From: G965205725 sp965205725
GTDB taxonomy: Bacteria > Pseudomonadota > Gammaproteobacteria > Pseudomonadales > Halieaceae
DNA: 64,000 nt
Assembly (NCBI GenBank): GCA_965205725.1
Contig: OZ242189.1
Location: 620,001 to 684,000 of the forward strand
Direction: 5' to 3'
Below are positions 51,019 to 59,193 of this stretch, one piece after another (position 1 is the stretch's first letter; every line of letters starts with the position of its first letter). Both the position numbers and the translations under genes were made by a program. The notes below the pieces were generated by a model, which had not been told where the DNA came from, searched no databases, and was given only the letters and a program-made list of their open reading frames with translations.

Positions 51019-51822
51019 CTAGATAAAACGGGCAGAAATACCACCTAACGGGCCGTAATCTGCATGAAAGGTATCGCCTGCCTTAACAGCGATGCTGCGG
51101 GTAAATGAGCCGGACAAGATGATCTGGCCTGGCTCCAGAGCAATACCGTGAGGGGCAAAGCGCCTGGCAACCCAGCAGATACCATTGGCAGGGTGATTGA
51201 GCACGCCTGCGGCCAGCCCGGTTTCTTCCAGTACGCCGTTGCGATAAAGCAACGCGCCGCACCAGCGTAAATCCGTATCCATAGGTTTAATAGGGCGTCC
51301 GCCCGTGATAATTCCGGCATTGGCGGCATTGTCGGAGATGGTATCGAAAATGGTGCGGGTATAACCTGTTTCTGGGTGTACGCGATGGCTGCGTGCAGCG
51401 ATGATTTCCAGCGCCGGAACCACATAGTCAGTAGCATTCAGAACATCGAAGATAGTGACATGCTCACCCTCAAGCCGATGTTTTAAGACGAAGGCCAGTT
51501 CGACTTCGATTCGGGGGTCGCAAAACTGTGCAGCTTCAATATCGGCGCCATCGGCAAATGCCATGTCATCCAGTAATACCCCGTAATCGGGTTGATCGAT
51601 ATTCATGGCAGTTTGCATGGCCCGAGAGGTCAGGCCAATCTTGTAGCCGATACAACGGCGGTTGTCGGCCAGTTTTTGATCGACCCAGTACTTTTGAATA
51701 GCGTAGGCGTCGTCCATGGTCATGTCCGGGTGAGTCAGGCTAACCGGATCAATTTGCTGCCGATCAATCTCAGCTCGATAGAGAGCATTGGCGGATTTCT
51801 TGATTTCAACGGGTTTGAGCAT
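51019..51822 (-). CDS. hpaH: 2-oxo-hept-4-ene-1,7-dioate hydratase
   Basis: A 267-residue FAH-fold hydratase (HpaH/MhpD type). GYKIGLTSRAMQ near residues 59-70, DPRIEVELAFVLKHRLEG near 103-120 (metal-binding Glu residues) and NHPANGICWVARRF near 208-221 match HpaH. It hydrates the oxo-heptenedioate formed after ring cleavage, decarboxylation and isomerisation. Confidence 0.92.
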   Translation of the reverse strand: MLKPVEIKKSANALYRAEIDRQQIDPVSLTHPDMTMDDAYAIQKYWVDQKLADNRRCIGYKIGLTSRAMQTAMNIDQPDYGVLLDDMAFADGADIEAAQFCDPRIEVELAFVLKHRLEGEHVTIFDVLNATDYVVPALEIIAARSHRVHPETGYTRTIFDTISDNAANAGIITGGRPIKPMDTDLRWCGALLYRNGVLEETGLAAGVLNHPANGICWVARRFAPHGIALEPGQIILSGSFTRSIAVKAGDTFHADYGPLGGISARFI

Positions 51823-51834
51823 TGCGTTGTACCC

Positions 51835-52230
51835 TTATGCTGTAGTGTTCGCTATATAGTCGCGCAGATTATTCTGGTTATACTTTAAGGTAGCGGGTAA
51901 TTCAGTCATCTCAAATGAGATGGCCAGACCCTGGCTGTCATAGAGTGGTTGCAAATGTGCGCTAAGGATGTCGAAAAAGGCTTTGGCCGCCGCCGTTTTT
52001 TCAGTTTCAGTGCGCCCTTTACCTAACCGTATGTGGAGGTGCACAAAGCTGTAGTGAGGGTTACCGTCGGCAATGCGGAAATCGTCACAGCGATGAGCGC
52101 GGCTGCGGATGCCAGCCAGGGGGAACAGTCCCGTATCGACAGCGGCTTGATGCAGTTTTTCAAAGAGTGCTGTCAAAGCCAGCTTGTCAGGGGCAAGATT
52201 GGATGAATATTCGAGCATAAAATGTGCCAT
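51835..52230 (-). CDS. hpaF: 5-carboxymethyl-2-hydroxymuconate isomerase-like protein
   Basis: A 131-residue tautomerase-fold protein matching HpaF along its length (FPLAGIRSRAHRCDDFRI near 37-54, YSFVHLHIRLGKGR near 60-73, FEMTELPATLKYNQNN near 107-122). Odd feature: characterised CHMI enzymes use an N-terminal Pro exposed after Met removal, but here the sequence starts MAHF, with Ala in place of Pro. The start is firm because similarity begins at this Met. It may be inactive or altered. Confidence 0.88.
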   Translation of the reverse strand: MAHFMLEYSSNLAPDKLALTALFEKLHQAAVDTGLFPLAGIRSRAHRCDDFRIADGNPHYSFVHLHIRLGKGRTETEKTAAAKAFFDILSAHLQPLYDSQGLAISFEMTELPATLKYNQNNLRDYIANTTA

Positions 52231-52351
52231 AGATCAGTATTCCTTAGTGTTTAGTCTTAATCGCATTTTCTAGCCAAGTGGGAACACAGCATTGCCGCCA
52301 TAAACTCCGCTTTAATACCGCTTTGTACGAGTCGTCGGTTGGACTATTATA

Positions 52352-52365
52352 GTTAACAGGTTAAC
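52352..52365. promoter_or_regulatory. Candidate HpaR operator
   Basis: The symmetrical GTTAACAGGTTAAC lies in the interval between hpaF and the hpaG-like pseudogene/hpaR. It fits the size of a MarR-family operator and would let HpaR control the divergent hpaFHI genes and itself. Confidence 0.55.
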
Positions 52366-52422
52366 ATAATTGATGATACCATGACACCTGCTTTAAACGA
52401 TTGGATAGTCTGCAGAGGTGCT

Positions 52423-52607
52423 CAATGCGGTTTTTTGGCATTTGCAGCTAATGGGGCGAGTTCGTGGGGTGTTATCACTGATGAGGGGGTCATCGATCTG
52501 GGGCGCGCTTCGATCCGCCGCGTTACCTGGAGCCCAGTGATGTGGTTGAGGTTGCAGTGGAGGGTGTCGGAATACTTTCCAATTCTGTGTTAGATGAGGG
52601 TTGTTAA
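52423..52607 (+). pseudogene. Collapsed FAH-family (hpaG-like) gene upstream of hpaR
   Basis: Two segments of a fumarylacetoacetate hydrolase-family protein are joined: an N-terminal part (FLAFAANGASSWGVITDEGV) and, in another frame, a C-terminal part (PRYLEPSDVVEVAVEGVGIL, then SNSVLDEG) ending at the TAA at 52605-52607. The catalytic middle is missing, and a T-run near the start also shifts the frame. The TAATG overlap with hpaR is kept, a trace of former operon coupling. By position it was probably hpaG, the decarboxylase/isomerase. Confidence 0.7.
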
Positions 52608-53065
52608 TGGCAGATAAGCACTTACGTGACTTCGGTCGCTCGTTGCCAATGTCCTTGCTGCGTGCTCGCGAAGCGGTGATGAAAAAATTTATTCCTTCAC
52701 TGAAGGAGCATGATTTATCGCCACAGCAATGGCGTGTAGTTCGCGCGTTACAGGATGAGGACGAGTTAGAGTTCTATGAGTTATCAGAACGGTGTTATCT
52801 GCTTAAACCCAGCCTGTCCAGGATTGTGCGGAATCTGGAAGCGCGGCAGTTAATAGAGCGGAAGGTCGCTGAAAACGACCAGCGTCGTGCTGTGATTAAT
52901 TTAACTGATGACGGCCGGGAATTGTTTGCACAAGTTGCGCCGAAGTCGATTGAACGCTACGACTACATCGCAGATAAATTTGGTTCAGGCAAGCTTGAAT
53001 TACTGTATGAGCTGTTGGATGAACTGGTCGATAAAATTGATGGAGGTGAAGATGATCACAGTTAA
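52607..53065 (+). CDS. hpaR: MarR-family regulator HpaR
   Basis: A 152-residue MarR protein. LSPQQWRVVRALQDEDELEF near residues 37-56 and the wing ERKVAENDQRRAVINLTDDG near 85-104 match HpaR of homoprotocatechuate clusters. The ATG at 52607 overlaps the stop of the FAH pseudogene. It is expected to repress the hpa genes until the aromatic acid binds. The AAHS-type permease follows by 41 bases. Confidence 0.92.
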   Translation: MADKHLRDFGRSLPMSLLRAREAVMKKFIPSLKEHDLSPQQWRVVRALQDEDELEFYELSERCYLLKPSLSRIVRNLEARQLIERKVAENDQRRAVINLTDDGRELFAQVAPKSIERYDYIADKFGSGKLELLYELLDELVDKIDGGEDDHS

Positions 53066-53106
53066 ACCCACGAGATCAATTAACAAAGAAGCAAACTGAG
53101 CACACT

Positions 53107-54456
53107 ATGGAATCACAACAAGCAGGTGCTGCTGAGACACACCAGATTATTGGCAACCTGATCGACCGCGGTAAAGTCAGCCGGCAGCAATTACGGGTGG
53201 TACTTCTTTGCGTCCTGTTTAACATGCTGGATGGTTTTGATATTACTGCGATGGCTGTCACTGTTAATGATATCGGCCATGAAATGCAGCTATCGGCAGA
53301 CAAGCTGGGGCTGGTGTTCAGTTTTTCACTGGCAGGCATGATGCTAGGGGCCATGTTCCTGGCGGCGCTTGCAGATGTGTTTGGGCGCCGGAGAATCATT
53401 ATCTGTAGCTTGTTGGTAATGGGCGTTTCTGTGTTATCAACAGCCTATATCGGGAATTTATACCTGTTGATCTTGCTGCGCTTTATCAGCGGTTTGAGTG
53501 CTGGCGCATTGCTGGCCAGCCAGGCTACTTTGGCGGCGGAGTATAGTCCAGAGCGATACCGGGCGTTGTCGGTCGCTACGGTGACGGCCGGTTATCCGCT
53601 GGGAGCAATGATGACTGGCATTATCGCCGGATTGATTGTGCCAGATTTTGGTTGGCGCAGTATGTTTATTGCGGGTGGAACAGTGACTTTGGCGATGGTC
53701 ATTATTGCCTTTTTTTTCCTGCCTGAATCTCTGCAATTTTTATTTGAGAAACAGCCGCAGGGTGGATTGAAACAAGTGAATCGCCTGCTGGAAAAATTCG
53801 ATGTGGCGCCGCTTGATACATTGCCCGCCCCGAAAGCTGATGCCATGTCGCGGCGCAATAAAAGTGATTCAGTGTTTGCAGGCATGTACCGATTGATCAC
53901 CCCAGACTATCGTATACCGACTCTTATTTTATGGTCGGCATTTTTTATGTGCCTCTGCACTATGTATTTCCTGATGAGTTGGATACCCAAGCTGATGATT
54001 GGCGCCGGATTTTCTGTGCAGACCGGGAACCATGCGTTTACATTATTTAACTTCGGCGGCGTGCTGGGGATTTTCCTGTTAGGTTATCTGGCAACCTTCG
54101 GTGTGTTATCGACATTAGTTAGCCTGTTTTTGTTAATGGCGGCTGCAACTATGGTCGCGGTTATGCTATTTCCCGGCAACGAGCCTGTGTTGCTACTGTT
54201 GATTTTCGTGGTTGGAGTGATGTTGCAGGGTGGGTTTACCGGGCTGTACGCAGTTGCAGCCAAGCTGTACCCGACCGATATCCGTGGTACGGGCGTGGGT
54301 TGGGCTATCGGCCTTGGGCGTTTTGGAGCCGTGGTCGGGCCGGCTATTGCCGGTTTAACGATTGCCGCTGGGGTGAGCATGAGCCTTAACTTTGTAATCT
54401 TCGCCGTGCCGATGATTTTAGGTGGTTTGTTGGCGTATCGTCTGCATATCCGTTAA
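53107..54456 (+). CDS. MFS transporter, aromatic acid:H+ symporter type
   Basis: A 449-residue MFS permease with about 12 membrane helices. MLDGFDITAMAVTVNDIG near residues 37-54 is the D-G-x-D signature of the AAHS family (PcaK, MhpT), and LADVFGRRRIII near 88-99 is the MFS loop motif. It likely imports 4-hydroxyphenylacetate or a related aromatic acid for the hpa pathway, given its place after hpaR. HpaX itself belongs to a different MFS group, so I give no symbol. Confidence 0.88.
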   Translation: MESQQAGAAETHQIIGNLIDRGKVSRQQLRVVLLCVLFNMLDGFDITAMAVTVNDIGHEMQLSADKLGLVFSFSLAGMMLGAMFLAALADVFGRRRIIICSLLVMGVSVLSTAYIGNLYLLILLRFISGLSAGALLASQATLAAEYSPERYRALSVATVTAGYPLGAMMTGIIAGLIVPDFGWRSMFIAGGTVTLAMVIIAFFFLPESLQFLFEKQPQGGLKQVNRLLEKFDVAPLDTLPAPKADAMSRRNKSDSVFAGMYRLITPDYRIPTLILWSAFFMCLCTMYFLMSWIPKLMIGAGFSVQTGNHAFTLFNFGGVLGIFLLGYLATFGVLSTLVSLFLLMAAATMVAVMLFPGNEPVLLLLIFVVGVMLQGGFTGLYAVAAKLYPTDIRGTGVGWAIGLGRFGAVVGPAIAGLTIAAGVSMSLNFVIFAVPMILGGLLAYRLHIR

Positions 54457-54571
54457 CAGCCAACAGGATCAGACAACAGCCGTGTTTTGAGTGTCAGGTC
54501 TAGGTGCGTTATGCCAGCGGAAACCCTATTATAGTTGGCGAAATATTTTAATTTGACCAACAAGCTAATAA

Positions 54572-54733
54572 GAGACCTTTGCACGGAAGATGATGTCACT
54601 TTCAGGCACGGCAAAAACGCACGGAATGAGGGAGTTTATGGGTATAAATGACCGATTGAGTACGATTTTACCAACAGTAGGCGCTTTTAGGCGACGCAGC
54701 ATGCAGGTGAAATGGCTTTCGTGCAAAGGTCTC
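54572..54733 (-). mobile_element. MITE copy 3 (162 bp, inverted orientation)
   Basis: Same terminal repeats and interior as the copies at 2774 and 5667, but in the opposite orientation. It is flanked by an exact 5-base duplication AATAA (54567-54571 and 54734-54738). It lies between the end of the hpa transporter gene and the end of paaK. Confidence 0.92.
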
Positions 54734-54777
54734 AATAAAATGCTGTTGGTTTTTATTCCGTAAACACACACGTTAAG

Positions 54778-56073
54778 CTATTTTTTGCGCCTATCGATCA
54801 CTCGCGTTGCCTTGCCTTCAGAGCGGGGAATGTGACCAGTAGCCTGAATATCGACCTCTGTTGAAATACCGATAAAGGTTTTAATTTTATCGCTAAGTTG
54901 CCTGCCTAACTCAGTGGTATTGTCGTCTGAGTGCTTCGGACTGGTTTCAACCTGGATCGTTACAGTGTCTAAATTACCTTGTTTATCGACTTCGATCAGA
55001 TAGTGAGGCGCCAGCGCCTTAATGCTGAGGATTTGCTCTTCGATCTGGGTGGGGAATACATTCACCCCGCGGATGATCAGCATATCGTCACTACGGCCAG
55101 TGATTTTATCCATACGCCGCATGGTTCGGGCACTGCCAGGTAGCAGGCGGGTCAGGTCACGGGTGCGGTAGCGGATCACTGGCATTGCTTCTTTGCTCAG
55201 GCTGGTAAACACCAGTTCGCCTTCTTCACCGTCGGGTAAGACTGCTCCGGTAACCGGATCAATAATTTCCGGGTAGAAGTGGTCTTCCCAAATGGTCGGG
55301 CCATCTTTAGTTTCGATGCATTCTTGCGCGACCCCTGGCCCGATCACTTCGGACAGGCCGAAAATATCCACCGCGTCTATAGATAAACGGGTTTCAATCT
55401 CCTCGCGCATAGCGTTGGTCCAGGGCTCGGCGCCAAAGATGCCGGTACGCAGCGCCAGCCTGGCAGGATCGACTCCTTGTTTTTCAATAGCATCGGCGAT
55501 ATTAAGCATATAGGACGGCGTCACCATAATAATGTCAGGATCGAAATCCCGGATCAGCTGTACCTGTCTTTCGGTCTGCCCGCCACCCATGGGAATGACC
55601 GTGCAACCGAGGCGTTCTGCACCGTAATGGGCACCTAACCCCCCGGTAAACAACCCGTAGCCATAGGCTATATGAACTTTGTCAGATGCCCGGCCACCCG
55701 CAGCGTAAATAGAGCGAGCACCGACCTGGGCCCAGGTGTCGATATCATGTTTGCTGTAGCCGACTACGGTGGGTTTGCCGGTGGTACCGCTCGATGCGTG
55801 GACGCGGACGACCTGCTCCATGGGCACGCAAAACATGCCAAAGGGGTAGTTATCCCTGAGGTCGGCTTTGGTGGTAAAAGGGAATTGACTGAGATCGCTG
55901 AGCTGTTTGAGATCGTCTGGGTGTACGCCTGCCTGATCGAACTTGGCTTTATAGACCGGCGAGTGCAGGTACACATTGCGGAGTGTCAGCTTTAAGCGAA
56001 TAAGTTGAAGGCTGCGTAATTCGTCAGTACTCGCGGATTCGATGGCATCCAGTCCGGCTTGCCTGGTTGGCAT
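54778..56073 (-). CDS. paaK: Phenylacetate-CoA ligase
   Basis: A 431-residue AMP-forming ligase, first step of phenylacetate degradation. The ATP-binding HASSGTTGKPTVVGYSKHDI is near residues 89-108, YGYGLFTGGLGAHYGAE near 129-145, and the C-terminal GRSDDMLIIRGVNVFPTQIE near 328-347. The start at 56073 is preferred: AGGAGGAGA lies just upstream, and the 24-codon extension is not family-like. It is divergent from paaZ. Confidence 0.95.
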   Translation of the reverse strand: MPTRQAGLDAIESASTDELRSLQLIRLKLTLRNVYLHSPVYKAKFDQAGVHPDDLKQLSDLSQFPFTTKADLRDNYPFGMFCVPMEQVVRVHASSGTTGKPTVVGYSKHDIDTWAQVGARSIYAAGGRASDKVHIAYGYGLFTGGLGAHYGAERLGCTVIPMGGGQTERQVQLIRDFDPDIIMVTPSYMLNIADAIEKQGVDPARLALRTGIFGAEPWTNAMREEIETRLSIDAVDIFGLSEVIGPGVAQECIETKDGPTIWEDHFYPEIIDPVTGAVLPDGEEGELVFTSLSKEAMPVIRYRTRDLTRLLPGSARTMRRMDKITGRSDDMLIIRGVNVFPTQIEEQILSIKALAPHYLIEVDKQGNLDTVTIQVETSPKHSDDNTTELGRQLSDKIKTFIGISTEVDIQATGHIPRSEGKATRVIDRRKK

Positions 56074-56097
56074 GTTCTCTCCTCCTACTATAACTGA

Positions 56098-56218
56098 ATG
56101 TATCAGAACGGTTTGCCCGACCGTGAATTGTTGCGGGCCGACCATTCTTATTTGTTATATATAATACAATTATTTGATAGAATCTATAAGAAATGTATCA
56201 TAAATGCTTAATGTATTC
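56098..56218. promoter_or_regulatory. paaK/paaZ divergent control region with repeated ATGTATCA
   Basis: ATGTATCA occurs at 56098-56105 and 56193-56200, with a one-base variant ATGTATTC at 56211-56218. The same word lies upstream of paaA (59154-59161). A TATAAT at 56160-56165 points toward paaZ. The sites could be bound by the PaaX-like repressor at the right end of the window; this is inference. Confidence 0.5.
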
Positions 56219-56272
56219 TGATAGCGCTGATACCGGTAAGGCAACGGTCGGTTTTAAATGAAGAGGGTGGTT

Positions 56273-58321
56273 ATGCAATCCAAGAGTTATGTTTATGGCG
56301 AATGGGTCGAAGGTGTGGACGAAGGCGTCAAGGTTAATAACGCGGTAACGGGTGATGTGATATGTCGAGTCAGCAGCACCGGCCTAGATTTTGCCAGGAT
56401 TGTCCAATACGGCAGGGATACCGGAGGTCCGATACTGCGCGAGATGACAACCCACGAGCGAGCTAATGCCTTGCAAGCGGCAGGCAAGTATCTGATGAAA
56501 AATAAGGAAGAGCTTTATGAGATATCGGCCGCCACCGGGGCTACTGAAGCTGATAGCTGGGTCGATATCGAAGGCGGTATTGGCACTGTGTTCAGTTACG
56601 CGTCAATCGCACGCCGTGAATTTGCTAATGAGACCTTTATCGTCGAGGGCGCACCTGAACGGCTGTCGGCTCATGGCACCTTTGCCGGGCGTCATATTCT
56701 GACACCCAGGCAAGGCGTTTCTGTGCACATCAATGCCTTTAATTTCCCCTGCTGGGGGATGTTGGAAAAGGTCGCCCCAAGCCTGATCGCCGGGGTGCCG
56801 GCGATTGTTAAACCGGCCACCGCATCGGCCTACTTGGCGGAAGCTATGGTGAAAATGATGATTGACTCGGGCTGCCTGCCAGAAGGAGCGCTGCAGTTGA
56901 TCTGCGGTCGCTCTGGTGATCTGCTCGACCACTTGTCGGAACAGGATGTCGTTACTTTCACTGGTAGCGCCTCTACCGGGCAGATGTTGCGCACACACCC
57001 CAATATTGTTGCCAACAGTATTCCATTCAATATGGAAGCCGATTCCCTTAATTGCTCAATATTGGGAAAGTCTGTCGCTACCGACCATCCGGAATTTGAA
57101 CTGTTTATTAAAGAAGTAGTGGGTGAAATGACGGTCAAGGCAGGGCAAAAGTGTACCGCCATCCGCCGTATTATTGTGCCTGCCGACAAGCTCGAAGCGG
57201 TGCAAACAGCCTTAATCGAAAAGCTTAATCAGGTAGTGATCGGCGACCCGGCCGTTAAGGGTGTACAGATGGGGCCTTTGGTCGGGTGTAGTCAGCGGGA
57301 CGATGTGCGCGCCAGGGTAGCAGCGTTGGCAGAGCACTGTAGGGTTGTCTATGGCGGCAATGAAGCCAGTATGGAGATTGCCGGTGCCAACGCGGATACC
57401 GGTGCATTTTATCCGCCTACCTTATTGTATTGTGATCACCCTTTTGACATCGATGCCCCTCACAGTATCGAGGCGTTTGGTCCGGTCAGCACCTTATTAC
57501 CCTATCAATCCACTGACGATGCGGTTGCCATTGCGCGCCTGGGTAAAGGTAGCCTGGTCGGTTCGGTTGTGACTTACGATAACGAAGAGGCAGCAGACAT
57601 TATTATGGGGACAGCGGCCTATCACGGCCGGATGTTGGTACTCAATCGCGACTGTGCGCAAGAGTCAACCGGCCATGGTTCGCCGTTGGCACCTCTGGTT
57701 CATGGTGGGCCGGGTCGTGCGGGTGGTGGCGAAGAACTCGGCGGTAGTCGGGCCATTAAACACTATATGCAACGCACGGCTATTCAGGGTTCGCCGACCA
57801 CCTTAATGGCGATTACCAAAGAGTATATGGCGGGCGCTGATACCTCCGTTGGCGATGTCCATCCTTTCCGTAAATATTTTGAAGATCTGGCGATAGGGGA
57901 TAGCCTGACAACTCATCGCCGCACGGTAACCGAAGCCGATATTGTCAATTTCGGCTGTTTATCTGGTGATCATTTTTATGCACATTTTGATGAAATGGCG
58001 GCCAAAGATTCCTTGTTTGGCAAGCGTGTAGCCCACGGTTATTTTATCATTTCAGCAGCGGCGGGGATGTTTGTCGAACCGTCTCCCGGCCCGGTACTGG
58101 CGAATTACGGGTTGGAAAACCTGCGTTTTATTGAGCCGGTGGGTATCGGCGATACCATTCAGGTCACCATTACGGCCAAACAGAAAATCAGGAAAGATAA
58201 ACGGCCCGCTGAAGAAAAAGCCACCGGTGTGGTGGTTTGGGATGTAGAAGTGGTTAATCAGAACCGGGATGTCGTCGCGGCTTACGACATCATGACACTG
58301 GTTGAGCGAAAAGAGGCTTAA
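56273..58321 (+). CDS. paaZ: Bifunctional oxepin-CoA hydrolase / semialdehyde dehydrogenase
   Basis: A 682-residue enzyme opening the oxepin ring and oxidising the aldehyde. N-terminal aldehyde dehydrogenase: Glu 255 in FNMEADSLN and Cys 294 in GQKCTAIRR fit the catalytic pair. The C-terminal MaoC-like hydratase has Asp 566 and His 571 in SGDHFYAHFDE. Spacing agrees with E. coli PaaZ. The ATG at 56273 is preferred; the frame is open 5 codons earlier. It is the first gene of the rightward paa set. Confidence 0.95.
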   Translation: MQSKSYVYGEWVEGVDEGVKVNNAVTGDVICRVSSTGLDFARIVQYGRDTGGPILREMTTHERANALQAAGKYLMKNKEELYEISAATGATEADSWVDIEGGIGTVFSYASIARREFANETFIVEGAPERLSAHGTFAGRHILTPRQGVSVHINAFNFPCWGMLEKVAPSLIAGVPAIVKPATASAYLAEAMVKMMIDSGCLPEGALQLICGRSGDLLDHLSEQDVVTFTGSASTGQMLRTHPNIVANSIPFNMEADSLNCSILGKSVATDHPEFELFIKEVVGEMTVKAGQKCTAIRRIIVPADKLEAVQTALIEKLNQVVIGDPAVKGVQMGPLVGCSQRDDVRARVAALAEHCRVVYGGNEASMEIAGANADTGAFYPPTLLYCDHPFDIDAPHSIEAFGPVSTLLPYQSTDDAVAIARLGKGSLVGSVVTYDNEEAADIIMGTAAYHGRMLVLNRDCAQESTGHGSPLAPLVHGGPGRAGGGEELGGSRAIKHYMQRTAIQGSPTTLMAITKEYMAGADTSVGDVHPFRKYFEDLAIGDSLTTHRRTVTEADIVNFGCLSGDHFYAHFDEMAAKDSLFGKRVAHGYFIISAAAGMFVEPSPGPVLANYGLENLRFIEPVGIGDTIQVTITAKQKIRKDKRPAEEKATGVVVWDVEVVNQNRDVVAAYDIMTLVERKEA

Positions 58322-58590
58322 CAACAGACGCTGTTTCGGGTGCCCTGTTTGGGTTTGTGTCAACTGTTGGAAAGGCGGGGTTTGTCGGGTTGAGCTTTGA
58401 GCTAAGGGCTTAACCTGGCGCAGGCTGCCCAGACAGGGTGTAGCCAGTTGTTGATAGGCACGGGCACCCTGGGTTTTTCAATCGACCTCTTTATCGGACA
58501 GGGTCCGTTCTTTGGGGCCATTCCACGATTACCGGGAAGCAACACGCGCTTTTATGGAGCGGCGCAAACCTGAATTTAAAAGGGATAGCT
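58322..58590. other. Gap between paaZ and paaI, no gene recognised
   Basis: A 269-base gap unusual for an otherwise tight cluster. It contains complementary words GGGTGCCC (near 58338) and GGGCACCC (near 58463) but no reading I can assign. The position is where paaF/paaG/paaH often sit, so degraded coding DNA is possible, but no family trace was found. Confidence 0.35.
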
Positions 58591-59019
58591 ATGAGTAAAG
58601 AGCAACAACTGGCGGTTCGGTGCGCAGCATCCATGCTGGTTAATGATGCGGCATCAAAGGCATTGGGTATGGACATCATGGCAATGGCCGAGGGCTATGC
58701 CAGGGTTGGGATGCGAGTGCGTGACGATATGATCAATGGGTATGGCTCGTGCCATGGAGGTATGCTGTTTTCCCTGGCCGACAGCGCCTTTGCTTTTGCC
58801 TGTAACTCGGCCAATCAAGCTGCTGTGGCGGCTTCCTGTAACATTGATTTTATCAGACCTGCGTTTAAGGACGATGCCCTGATTGCAGAGGCTGAGCGGA
58901 TTTATGAAGGCAAACGCAGCGGGGTATACCAGGTTCGCATCACCAACCAGGCCAATAAGCTGATCGCCATTTTTAAGGGTAATTCAGCGTTTATTGGTCG
59001 CAGCGTACTAGCGGATTAA
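58591..59019 (+). CDS. paaI: Phenylacetyl-CoA thioesterase PaaI
   Basis: A 142-residue hotdog thioesterase. GSCHGGMLFSLADSAFAFACN near residues 52-72 is the PaaI signature with the catalytic Asp, and NIDFIRPA near 87-94 is conserved. It releases dead-end CoA esters in the pathway. Confidence 0.93.
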   Translation: MSKEQQLAVRCAASMLVNDAASKALGMDIMAMAEGYARVGMRVRDDMINGYGSCHGGMLFSLADSAFAFACNSANQAAVAASCNIDFIRPAFKDDALIAEAERIYEGKRSGVYQVRITNQANKLIAIFKGNSAFIGRSVLAD

Positions 59020-59039
59020 CGCAACCCGGGATCTAAAGA

Positions 59040-59123
59040 ATGAACGATGTATTTATTTGTGACGCGATACCCACCCCATCGGGTTGCTACGGCGGCGAGT
59101 TTGACTGTAGGAAAAATCAATAA
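59040..59123 (+). pseudogene. Thiolase (PaaJ/PcaF-like) N-terminal stub
   Basis: The 27-codon reading MNDVFICDAIPTPSGCYGGE matches the very start of 3-oxoadipyl-CoA thiolases (VFICDA-RTP-GRYGG) and then stops. The rest of the gene is gone. It lies between paaI and paaA, where paaJ would not be out of place. Confidence 0.65.
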
Positions 59124-59153
59124 TGATAAAAAATATTAATATTTAATATATTT

Positions 59154-59161
59154 ATGTATCA
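59154..59161. promoter_or_regulatory. ATGTATCA word upstream of paaA
   Basis: Same eight-base word as in the paaK/paaZ control region, 33 bases before the paaA start in an AT-rich tract. It may be a shared regulator site. Confidence 0.4.
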
Positions 59162-59193
59162 TTAAACCAAGCTCGACATGAAAGGATGACATT

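Noticed and set aside
54565..54771. 68-codon minus-strand reading including PESDIIFRAKVS
   Set aside because: It lies within the MITE; the same words appear in the other copies. No family and no ribosome site.
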